Positions 57,307-64,000 of a stretch of 64,000 nt of DNA are shown here, piece after piece. The notes under the pieces were generated by a model. It was given only the letters and a program-made list of their open reading frames with translations, was not told where the DNA came from and searched no databases. Within the stretch, counting starts at the first letter, position 1; each line of letters opens with the position of its first letter. Position numbers and translations under genes: made by a program. The stretch is from UBA11524 sp045591175 (GTDB lineage: Bacteria; Bacillota; Clostridia; Christensenellales; Aristaeellaceae): positions 11,540 through 75,539 of the forward strand of contig JAZNSI010000019.1 of the NCBI GenBank assembly GCA_045591175.1, written 5' to 3'.

Positions 57307-58033
57307 CGGCAGGCACCTCCTTCGCAGCAGCGGCACGGACCGCAGGCACAGGGGGCGCATACAGCTCCAGGTACAGATCGGTCAGGCTCTTGTCCGCCGT
57401 CAGCTCCTCGCGGCTGCCTTCCTTGACGATTAGGCCGTACTTCATGAACACCACATGGTCGATGTACTCGTCCATCTCCTCCACCAGGTGGGTGGAAATG
57501 ATCATGGAGCGCCCCTGGTCACGGTAGCGGATGATCTCATTGATCACCTGCGTACGGGTGAGGATGTCCACGCCATTGAGGGGCTCGTCGAACATCATCA
57601 GCTGCGCATTGCGGCTGAGGGTCAGGGCCAGGCGGACCTTGGCATTCATGCCGGAGGACAGCTTGTCGATCTTGTCTTTGGGGTTGAGGTCCATGCGCTG
57701 AAGGATCTCCTTGTACCGGGCCATGTCGAAATCCTCGAAGAAATCCCGGTAATACTTGCCCGCATCCATAATGGACATGTAGGGGTAGAAGAAACTCTCC
57801 GTAGGCATGTAGGCAATATGTGCCTTGGTCTTGTGGCCCACCGGCACGCCGTTATAGGTGATCTGACCGCTGGTGGGCATCATCAGCCCGGCGATCATCT
57901 TCATCAGCGTGGTCTTGCCGCTGCCATTGGGGCCCAGCAGCGCATAGGTCTTGCCGGGCTCGATGGTCAGCGTCGCATTGGCCACGCCATACTTGGACGC
58001 AAACTTCCGCGTCACATCCTTGATTTCGAGCAT
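57299..58033 (-). CDS. ABC-2 type ATPase in the pyr operon
   Basis: 244 residues. Walker A GPNGSGKTT, Walker B MMFDEPLNGVD, switch His in ISTHLVEEMDE; the signature reads KLSSGMNAKV rather than LSGGQ, as in the YtrB/GntR-linked ABC-2 exporters. AAGGAG before the ATG. Repeat R4 lies between it and pyrE. An ABC exporter has no evident role in pyrimidine synthesis, so it may be an insertion that uses the pyr promoter. Confidence 0.9.
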   Translation of the reverse strand: MLEIKDVTRKFASKYGVANATLTIEPGKTYALLGPNGSGKTTLMKMIAGLMMPTSGQITYNGVPVGHKTKAHIAYMPTESFFYPYMSIMDAGKYYRDFFEDFDMARYKEILQRMDLNPKDKIDKLSSGMNAKVRLALTLSRNAQLMMFDEPLNGVDILTRTQVINEIIRYRDQGRSMIISTHLVEEMDEYIDHVVFMKYGLIVKEGSREELTADKSLTDLYLELYAPPVPAVRAAAAKEVPADV

Positions 58034-58100
58034 GAAAAGGCTCCTTACTGTTTACGCATTTGCACGCGCGTTCACTCCAACCGAAGGCACGCGAGCCGAT

Positions 58101-58167
58101 CGCGAAAAGGGAGTCAAGAGGGATGAATCCCTCTTGCAGGGATCCTTAAGGGACTGCGTCCCTTAAG
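58101..58167 (+). repeat. Dispersed double-hairpin repeat, copy R4
   Basis: GGGAGTC, stem AAGAGGGAT/ATCCCTCTT (58116-58135), linker, stem CTTAAGGGAC/GTCCCTTAAG (58145-58167). The pyrE stop codon (58165-58163) is inside the second stem, just as the glgP stop is in R3. Confidence 0.75.
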
Positions 58168-58819
58168 CCTTGGCGCCGTTCACGGCCAGGTAGTTCTTGA
58201 TGCGCTGCACGTTCTCGGCATTCTTCTCGTCCTGCTCCAGGTACTCGATGATGTCGTACACGTCGACGACGGAGTACACCGGGAAGCCGAACTCGTCCTG
58301 CACCTCGGCCATGGCAGACTTTTCGGTCTTGCCCTTTTCCTTGCGGTCAACCATGATGAAGGTAGCGCCCACCTTCACGCCTTCCAGATTGCCCAGGATG
58401 GCCATGCTCTCGCGGATGGCGGTGCCAGCGGTGATGACGTCCTCCACGATGACGACTTCCTCGCCAGCCTTCGGAACGTAGCCCACGAACACGCCGCCCT
58501 CGCCGTGATCCTTCACTTCCTTGCGGTTGAAGAAGAAGGGCACGTCCAGGCCCTGCTTGGACAGCGCCACGGCGGAGGACACCGCGATGGAAATGCCCTT
58601 GTAGGCGGGGCCGTAGAGCACGGTGCGCTTGTTGCCAACCTTCTCCAGGTAGGCACGGGCGTAGAACTCGCCCAGCTTGGCGATCTGGTCGCCGGTCTTG
58701 ATATCGCCGGCGTTGATGAAGTAGGGGATCTTGCGGCCGGACTTGGCGGTGAAATCACCGAACTTCAGCACGCCGGCGTCCTCGAGGAACTTGATAAATT
58801 CAATCTTGTAAGCTTCCAT
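58163..58819 (-). CDS. pyrE: Orotate phosphoribosyltransferase
   Basis: 218 residues. Adds phosphoribosyl to orotate. The PRPP loop VVIVEDVITAGTAIRESM is near 125; FFFNRKEVKDHGEGG is the flexible catalytic loop; FTAKSGRKIPYFINAGDI is typical. Fifth gene of the pyr operon, 35 bases after pyrF, with AAAGGAG. Confidence 0.97.
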   Translation of the reverse strand: MEAYKIEFIKFLEDAGVLKFGDFTAKSGRKIPYFINAGDIKTGDQIAKLGEFYARAYLEKVGNKRTVLYGPAYKGISIAVSSAVALSKQGLDVPFFFNRKEVKDHGEGGVFVGYVPKAGEEVVIVEDVITAGTAIRESMAILGNLEGVKVGATFIMVDRKEKGKTEKSAMAEVQDEFGFPVYSVVDVYDIIEYLEQDEKNAENVQRIKNYLAVNGAKA

Positions 58820-58854
58820 TTTCGTATCTCCTTTCAGTCAATGCACGTCAGTAC

Positions 58855-59559
58855 TCAGCACTCTTCGCCCAGGAACTCGCGCACGCAGCGCTTGTAAGCA
58901 GCAACAGGGTCGGCAGCCGCAGTAATCGGACGGCCCACGACGATATAGTCGCTGGCAGCCTTGGCCTTTTCGGGGGTCATGATGCGCACCTGGTCGCCCA
59001 CATCGCCGTCAGCGAAGCGGATGCCGGGGGTGACGGTCATGAAGTCCGCGCCGCAGGCTTCCTTGACCAGCGCAGCCTCCAGGGGGGAGCACACCACGCC
59101 GGAGAGACCAGCAGCCTTGGCGTTCTGGGCGTACTTCTTCACGGTGTCGGGCATGGAGGCGTTGATCAGCAGCTCGTTCTGCATGCGCTCCTCGGAAGTA
59201 GAGGTCAGCTGGGTCACGGCCAGCAGCACACCGCAGGTGCCGTCCTCGCGGGTCAGGCCCTCCTTGGCGGCCTCCATCATGGCGATGGTGCCGGAGGCGT
59301 GCAGGTTGGTCATGTCCACGTCCAGGTGACGCAGCACGGCCATGGCCTTCTTGACGGTGTTGGGGATGTCATGCAGCTTCAGGTCCAGGAAAATCTTGTG
59401 GCCGCGGGCCTTGATCTCCTTGACGATGGAGGGGCCTTCGGCGTAGAAGAGCTCCATGCCGATCTTCACAAAGGGCTTCCGGCCGGTGAACTGGTCCAGG
59501 AATGCCAGGGTCTTTTCCTTATTCTCAAAGTCGAGGGCAATGATGACGTCCTTAGCCAT
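58855..59559 (-). CDS. pyrF: Orotidine 5'-phosphate decarboxylase
   Basis: 234 residues. Forms UMP. IIALDFENKEKTLAFLDQF starts the barrel; the catalytic tetrad is in IFLDLKLHDIPNTV. The phosphate-binding end is VTPGIRFADGDVGDQVR with VVGRPITAAADP. AGGAGG before the ATG. A small inverted repeat (CACGC-TTTTT-GCGTG) lies in the 76-base gap after pyrD. Confidence 0.97.
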   Translation of the reverse strand: MAKDVIIALDFENKEKTLAFLDQFTGRKPFVKIGMELFYAEGPSIVKEIKARGHKIFLDLKLHDIPNTVKKAMAVLRHLDVDMTNLHASGTIAMMEAAKEGLTREDGTCGVLLAVTQLTSTSEERMQNELLINASMPDTVKKYAQNAKAAGLSGVVCSPLEAALVKEACGADFMTVTPGIRFADGDVGDQVRIMTPEKAKAASDYIVVGRPITAAADPVAAYKRCVREFLGEEC

Positions 59560-59635
59560 TGTTGTTTCCTCCTACAATGTTGTTGATTTATATCATACTC
59601 ACGCAAAAAGCGTGGGAATGGCGTGATTTATCACT

Positions 59636-60541
59636 TTACACTCTCTGGATCTCGCTCAGCTTCTCGATGCCCAGCTTGTCCATCTCAATGGGCAGCTGCT
59701 CGATGATCTCCTTGCAAGCGTAGGGGTTGACCAGGTTCGCCGCGCCGACCTGCACGGCCTTGGCACCGGCCATCATCATCTCGATGACGTCGCGGGCCGT
59801 CGAGATGCCGCCCATGCCGATCACGGGGATCTTCACCGCGCCGGTCACCTGATACACCATGCGCACCGCCACCGGGAAGATGCCGGGGCCGGAGTAGCCG
59901 CCCATGACGTTGGCCAGGATGGGCTTGCGGCGGTTCAGGTCAATGCGCATGCCCAGCAGGGTGTTGATCAGGCTCAGGCCGTCCGCGCCGGCCTCTTCGC
60001 AGGCCTTGGCGATGGATACGATATCGGTGACATTGGGGCTCAGCTTGATGTACACGGGCTTGGTGGCCACTGCCTTCACCGCGCGGGTGACGCTGGCCGC
60101 CGCCTCAGGGCTGGTACCAAAGGCCATGCCGCCGCCGTGGACGTTCGGGCAGGAGATGTTCACCTCCAGGATCTCAACCTGATCCTCCTTGGTGAGCTTC
60201 TCGACACAGTTGACGTACTCCTCAATGGAGAAGCCGCTGATGTTGGCCACGATGGGCTTGTGGAACACCTTGCGCAGCTCCGGCAGCTCGTGGGCGATGA
60301 CATGATCCACGCCGGGATTCTGCAGACCCACGGAGTTCAGCATGCCATTGGGGCATTCCGCGATGCGGGGCGTAGGATTGCCGAAGCGGCTCTCGGCGGT
60401 GGTGCCCTTGAAGGACAGCGAGCCGAGGATGTTGATGTCGTAGAACGGCAGGAATTCCTGACCGAAGCCATAGGTGCCGCTGGCGGGGATGATGGGGTTG
60501 TCCAGCTTCACGCCGGAGAGGGTTACGGACAAATCTTTCAT
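59636..60541 (-). CDS. pyrD: Dihydroorotate dehydrogenase B catalytic subunit
   Basis: 301 residues. FMN enzyme that oxidises dihydroorotate, with PyrK passing electrons to NAD+. The catalytic Cys is in EVNISCPNVHGGG, the FMN-binding part in PVIGMGGISTARDVIEMMMAGA. GGAGG places the start at 60541; the frame opens at 60580. Confidence 0.96.
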   Translation of the reverse strand: MKDLSVTLSGVKLDNPIIPASGTYGFGQEFLPFYDINILGSLSFKGTTAESRFGNPTPRIAECPNGMLNSVGLQNPGVDHVIAHELPELRKVFHKPIVANISGFSIEEYVNCVEKLTKEDQVEILEVNISCPNVHGGGMAFGTSPEAAASVTRAVKAVATKPVYIKLSPNVTDIVSIAKACEEAGADGLSLINTLLGMRIDLNRRKPILANVMGGYSGPGIFPVAVRMVYQVTGAVKIPVIGMGGISTARDVIEMMMAGAKAVQVGAANLVNPYACKEIIEQLPIEMDKLGIEKLSEIQRV

Positions 60542-60618
60542 GATGTTACCTCCGATAATGGGCGCGGAAGACGACTCCACGTTCAGTCAAGATTGGCGGA
60601 TAAATGGGACGAAGTCCC

Positions 60619-61341
60619 TCACCAGATAACCTCGTCACGATCCAGAATCGGGCCGTCCTTGCAGATGCGCTTGTAGCCGCCCTTGACCTTCACCGTGCAG
60701 CCCATGCAGGCGCCGAAGCCGCAGCCCATGCGTTCCTCGAAGGACAGCTGCGCAGGCTTGTCGCTGGCGTTCATGATGGCCTTGAGCATGGGCAGGGGGC
60801 CGCAGGCGCAGATGTCGGTGAAGTCCAGATCCTTCATCGCGTCGGTGACCAGGCCCTTCACGCCGGCAGAGCCGTCCATGGTGGCCAGCACGAAAGCCGC
60901 GCCCATGGCCTCCACCGCGTCGCGCAGGAAGACCTCGTCAGCGGTGTTGAAGCCCGCCAGTACGGTGGGATGCTTGCCCTCAGCCAGCAGCTGGCGGCAC
61001 AGGCCGATCATGGGAGGCAGACCCACGCCGCCGCCGATCAGCAGGGGCTTATCGCCGCAGCGGGAAGTGTCAAAGCCGTTGCCCAGGCCGTTGAGCACGT
61101 CCAGCTCCATGCCAGTCTTCATCACGGACATGGCCTCGGTGCCCTGACCGACGACCTTGTACACCAGGGTGATGGTCTCCTCGTCCCAGTCGCAGATGGA
61201 GATGGGGCGGCGCAGGTAGAAGCCGGGGACGGTCAGCTGCACGAACTGGCCGGGGGCCTTGATGGCGCTGGTGTCGCCCGCCAGCTTCATGCGCCAGACA
61301 GTTTTGGTCAGTTGGGTATTTTCAACAAGGCGGTAGAGCAT
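60619..61341 (-). CDS. pyrK: Dihydroorotate dehydrogenase B electron transfer subunit
   Basis: 240 residues. FAD domain with RRPISICDWDEETITLVYKVVGQGTE, NAD domain with LLIGGGVGLPPM, and four cysteines for a [2Fe-2S] cluster in GCGFGACMGCTVKV and KRICKDGP. Second gene of the operon, after pyrC and weak repeat R5. AGGAGG before ATG 61341. Confidence 0.96.
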   Translation of the reverse strand: MLYRLVENTQLTKTVWRMKLAGDTSAIKAPGQFVQLTVPGFYLRRPISICDWDEETITLVYKVVGQGTEAMSVMKTGMELDVLNGLGNGFDTSRCGDKPLLIGGGVGLPPMIGLCRQLLAEGKHPTVLAGFNTADEVFLRDAVEAMGAAFVLATMDGSAGVKGLVTDAMKDLDFTDICACGPLPMLKAIMNASDKPAQLSFEERMGCGFGACMGCTVKVKGGYKRICKDGPILDRDEVIW

Positions 61342-61362
61342 GTTGTTCCTCCTCTTGCAAAG

Positions 61363-61418
61363 CCACAGGGGTTTCGCCTCTGTGGAGGCGACCAAAGGGC
61401 TTTCCGATCGCCCTTTGG
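61363..61418 (-). repeat. Double-hairpin repeat, divergent copy R5
   Basis: CCACAGG/CCTCTGTGG-type stem (61363-61385) and the perfect stem CCAAAGGGC/GCCCTTTGG (61392-61418) lie between pyrC and pyrK. The layout resembles R3 and R4, but the bases differ, so membership in the same family is tentative. Confidence 0.5.
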
Positions 61419-61438
61419 AAACCTTCGGCCTCGTATAC

Positions 61439-62710
61439 TTAGTCCATATTGTTGTACGCGACGTTTTCGCCGCAGATGGTCAGCTTGCACTCGGCATGTA
61501 CCTTCCATCCCTCGAAGGGCGTGGCCTTGCCCTTGGAGAGGAAGTCAGCCGGGTCGATCACCTTGTCCGCATTCAGGTCGAACACGGTGATCTCCGCACG
61601 GTCGCCCAGGTTGATGCCGCCATCCAGGCGGAAGCGTTTCTTCGGCGCGTAGACCATGCGGTCCATCAGGGTTTCCAAAGACATCCGGCCCGTCTCCACG
61701 AAGTAGGTGTACATCAGCGGGAAGGAGCTTTCGATGCCCACCACGCCCATCGCAGATTTGGCCAATCCCCTGCCCTTCTCCTCGGCGGAGTGGGGCGCGT
61801 GGTCGGTAGCGATCATGTCGATTGTGCCGTCGAGGATGCCCGCCACCAGGGCTTCCATGTCCTCGCGTTCTCGCAGGGGCGGGTTCATCTTGAAGCGACC
61901 CAGATCCTGCAGGTCATCCTGGCACATCAGAAGGTAGTGGGGGCCGGTCTCGCAGGTGATGTCGAGGCCCTCGGCCTTGGCGCGGCGGATGATTTCGACG
62001 CTCTCCTTTGCGCTGACGTGGCAGACGTGGTAGCGACAGCCGGTCTCGCGGATAAGCTCCACGTCCCGGGCAATGGGGCCCCACTCGCTCTCACTGGGAA
62101 TGCCGGGAATACCGTGTTCCTTCGCGAAGGCGCCGTCGTGGATCGCTCCGCCGGCGGGGATGAGGCTCATGTCCTCACAGTGGGCCGCGATGATGGAATC
62201 CGCCGCCTTGCAGTGCAGCATGGCTGCCTTCATGGTCTCGGCTTCCTTCACGCCACGGCCGTCGTCGGAGAAGCCCATGACGCGATTCGCCAGGCCTTCG
62301 ATGTCCGTCAACTCGCCCTCGCCCTTCTGCCCCAGGGTGATGGAGGCATAGGGCAGCACCCGGATGACAGCCTGCTGGGCGATCATGTCCTCCTGCACCT
62401 TCAGGTGTTCGCCAGAGTCCGGCGCGGGATTGAGGTTGGGCATCGCGCCCACCACCGTGAAGCCGCCCCGGGCACAGGCCTTCGTGCCGGTCTCAATCGT
62501 TTCCTTATAAGAAAAACCCGGCTCACGAAGATGCACATGCACATCCGCAAATCCGGGAAATACCGCGAGACCGCGGCAATCAAACACTCTATCTGCATTG
62601 GAAGAAATAGCCTGTCCGCGGCCGGTGACGATACCGTCCGTGACTTCGATATCCATGGGGACAAGGCGACCATTCTCGTAGACCAAACCGTCCTTGAGCA
62701 GCATCCGCAT
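61439..62710 (-). CDS. pyrC: Dihydroorotase
   Basis: 423 residues, the class I (Firmicute) type. Metal ligands in FADVHVHLREPG; the family segment IDMIATDHAPHSAEEK carries the catalytic Asp. GGAGG is 8 bases before ATG 62710; GTG at 62716 is too close. First gene of the pyr operon, about 35 bases after the transcription start, so there is no room for a PyrR attenuator. Confidence 0.96.
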   Translation of the reverse strand: MRMLLKDGLVYENGRLVPMDIEVTDGIVTGRGQAISSNADRVFDCRGLAVFPGFADVHVHLREPGFSYKETIETGTKACARGGFTVVGAMPNLNPAPDSGEHLKVQEDMIAQQAVIRVLPYASITLGQKGEGELTDIEGLANRVMGFSDDGRGVKEAETMKAAMLHCKAADSIIAAHCEDMSLIPAGGAIHDGAFAKEHGIPGIPSESEWGPIARDVELIRETGCRYHVCHVSAKESVEIIRRAKAEGLDITCETGPHYLLMCQDDLQDLGRFKMNPPLREREDMEALVAGILDGTIDMIATDHAPHSAEEKGRGLAKSAMGVVGIESSFPLMYTYFVETGRMSLETLMDRMVYAPKKRFRLDGGINLGDRAEITVFDLNADKVIDPADFLSKGKATPFEGWKVHAECKLTICGENVAYNNMD

Positions 62711-62745
62711 GGGCACATCCTCCTCTATTTCAGCTTATCCGATTT

Positions 62746-62774
62746 ATTATAGCAAAGAACGTTCTTCATTGCAA
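62746..62774 (-). promoter_or_regulatory. pyr operon promoter with palindromic operator
   Basis: TTGCAA (62774-62769), 17-base spacer, TATAAT (62751-62746) on the minus strand. The spacer contains the perfect palindrome AAGAACGTTCTT (62755-62766). Confidence 0.7.
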
Positions 62775-62864
62775 GCGTTTTTTCGCATTTCCTGTCCTTT
62801 CAGCCCGTCGAATTCCGCCGCGGGGAAAAATTGCTGAAAATGCGCTTCATCCCTGCCAAACGCT

Positions 62865-62893
62865 TTGCATTTTTGCACGAACTATGCTACAAT
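62865..62893 (+). promoter_or_regulatory. Promoter of the coiled-coil membrane protein pair
   Basis: TTGCAT (62865-62870), 17-base spacer, TACAAT (62888-62893). Confidence 0.5.
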
Positions 62894-62932
62894 GAATGAA
62901 CACCCAAAACGCGACGGATGAGGAGGACCGCC

Positions 62933-63370
62933 ATGAACACTTCCCTGCCCCGTTGGTTCAAGCCCCTGTTGGTGGCGGTGCTGCTGCTATGCTGCGTGGT
63001 GACGGCTGCATCTCTGTTCCAGCAGGCACAGCTCAAGGCGGATATCGTCCAGGCCCAAAGGGATCTGGCAATCACGCACGGGCGTCTGCGCAAGCAGGAG
63101 CAGGAGTACGCTGAAGTGATCGAGGCGCTCCCGGCCACGCAGGCCGCAGTGGCGGAGCTTCAGCCCCAGGCACAGGCCGCCTACGAAGAGGAGCAGGCCC
63201 TGCGCCAGCAGCGTAAGGAACTGCGTGCGGAAAACGCCGCCCAGGCCGAAGAGATCGCCACCCTGCGCGAACAGGTCGCCCAGGACAGCGACAACTCTGC
63301 CACCCTGGAAGCCATCCGCCAGCTGGAAGCAGCCCTCAGCACCATGCAAATGATCCCTTCCGGCCAGTAA
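62933..63370 (+). CDS. Membrane-anchored coiled-coil protein
   Basis: 145 residues. One N-terminal helix (about 11-28, LLVAVLLLCCVVTAASLF) acts as uncleaved anchor. It is followed by a long coiled coil to about 125, rich in Gln/Glu/Ala heptads (QAAVAELQPQAQAAYEEEQA). FtsL/DivIC-like in layout, but no family match is claimed. GAGGAGG precedes ATG 62933. The next gene encodes a protein of the same plan, so the two may pair. Confidence 0.75.
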   Translation: MNTSLPRWFKPLLVAVLLLCCVVTAASLFQQAQLKADIVQAQRDLAITHGRLRKQEQEYAEVIEALPATQAAVAELQPQAQAAYEEEQALRQQRKELRAENAAQAEEIATLREQVAQDSDNSATLEAIRQLEAALSTMQMIPSGQ

Positions 63371-63406
63371 GGCCCCATCAATGTGATTTGAAGGAGGAAT
63401 TTCCCC

Positions 63407-64000
63407 ATGTCCCAGACCAAGAAGGCCGCCCAGAAAAGCAATCTGCTGCCCCTGATCGTTGTGCTGGTGGTGGCGCTGGTGCTCATCGCCGTGCTGTTTG
63501 CCCGTTCCAACAGCCTCAACAGCCAGCTGGACGCCATCAATGCCGAGCTGACCGAAACCAACGCCCAGCTGCAGCAGACCGTCACCGACAAGGAAGCCCT
63601 TGAAGAGCAGCTCGCCGCCGCGGAGGACGAACTGCGCGAGGCCCAGCTGACCCTGGAGGAATCCACCCAGAAGGTGACCGATCTGGAAGCTCAGATCGCC
63701 GTCCTGACCGAGGAAAACAACGCCAACAAGGCGCAGATCGCTGCCCTGACCACCGATCTGGAGGTCGCCCGCGCCAACAAGGAGGCCGCCGAGGTCTACC
63801 TGCTCAGCGTGGAACACAGCATCCAGATGGCGCTGAACGCCCTGAACGGTGTGACTCCCGCCCCCACTGCCGAGCCCACGCCCGCGCCCACCGCAGAACC
63901 CACCGCCGAGCCCGAAGCGACTGAGGCCCCCGCTGAAGATACTGTGGTCGTGGACGTTCCCGCCGTGGAAGCCGAGGCCGTCGAGCCCACCCCCGAAGTG
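63407..64000 (+). CDS. Membrane-anchored coiled-coil protein with Pro/Thr/Glu-rich tail (partial)
   Basis: The first 198 codons, still open at the window edge. A basic N terminus (SQTKKAAQKSN) precedes a membrane helix at about 14-32. A coiled coil at about 35-140 follows (LDAINAELTETNAQLQQTV). Then comes a low-complexity region with repeated Ala-Glu-Pro-Thr units (PTAEPTPAPTAEPTAEPE), typical of cell-wall-spanning linkers. AAGGAGG is 9 bases before the ATG. It lies 36 bases after the previous gene, so they are one operon. The C-terminal domain, outside the window, should decide function. Confidence 0.75.
   Translation, partial: MSQTKKAAQKSNLLPLIVVLVVALVLIAVLFARSNSLNSQLDAINAELTETNAQLQQTVTDKEALEEQLAAAEDELREAQLTLEESTQKVTDLEAQIAVLTEENNANKAQIAALTTDLEVARANKEAAEVYLLSVEHSIQMALNALNGVTPAPTAEPTPAPTAEPTAEPEATEAPAEDTVVVDVPAVEAEAVEPTPEV

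Noticed and set aside
62755..62766. GAACGTTC in the pyr promoter as a LexA/SOS box
   Set aside because: The Firmicute LexA box needs four bases between GAAC and GTTC; here there are none.
1..64000. tRNA, rRNA, CRISPR, prophage, transposase or replication origin
   Set aside because: I looked at all gaps on both strands and saw no cloverleaf, regular spacer array, integrase or DnaA-box cluster.

Overview
The window looks like part of the chromosome of an anaerobic, polysaccharide-fermenting member of the Clostridia. The evidence is strong purine-rich ribosome binding sites, high G+C, an infC-rpmI-rplT order, a 589-residue pyruvate kinase with the extra C-terminal domain common in Firmicutes, anaerobic class III ribonucleotide reductase, an NAD-type pyrDB/pyrK pair and a two-gene SufCB system. 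A Christensenellales-like gut or rumen organism would fit, but that is inference. I see no rRNA, tRNA, CRISPR array, prophage or transposase.

Layout. 1-2233: end of a cation/proton-transporting membrane operon (NuoL/MrpA-like). 2643-6268: nrdD with a candidate NrdR box, a membrane-anchored XRE regulator in an AT-rich island, and a FUSC-type exporter. 6439-9063 (minus): rplT, rpmI and infC behind an attenuator leader, then pfkA. 9306-10961: a Mn2+ (yybP-ykoY-type) riboswitch in front of an orphan oadB-oadG pair with no decarboxylase. 11092-12313: a secreted protein behind an ECF-type promoter. 12374-20704: pyk, barstar, a small Cys-rich protein, dinB, glgP and a GH13 alpha-glucan hydrolase. 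20839-22577: minimal sufC-sufB.

22806-43715: an arabinan/arabinoxylan locus. On the minus strand one long operon runs endo-arabinanase (GH43), a giant solute-binding protein, two CUT1 permeases, an NHL/YIP1 membrane protein, a DUF5696 protein, two more CUT1 permeases and a second binding protein. It is followed by two GH51 arabinofuranosidases and a GH10 xylanase under their own promoters. A GH27 enzyme is divergent. No transport ATPase or local sugar regulator is present. Secreted enzymes would cut arabinan outside, the two importers would take up oligosaccharides, and the cytoplasmic GH51 would finish them.

44016-46481: an ECF sigma factor, a DUF4349 membrane protein and a SIMPL protein. 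The sigma factor's promoter matches the one at 11092, so it probably controls both. 46577-48946: a polar amino-acid ABC importer. 49221-52649: a GNAT acetyltransferase and a three-gene ABC-2 exporter whose leader holds an intrinsic terminator, divergent from an XRE/S24 regulator (52933) and a secreted protein. 54399-62710 (minus): pyrimidine biosynthesis in the order pyrC-K-D-F-E, then an ABC-2 ATPase/permease pair, then pyrB-I. 62933-64000: two coiled-coil membrane proteins, the last cut by the window edge.

Double-hairpin dispersed repeats occur between genes at about 18647, 22600, 49800, 58110 and (weaker) 61363. Starts were moved from the longest open frame to the codon with a correctly spaced ribosome binding site wherever possible.
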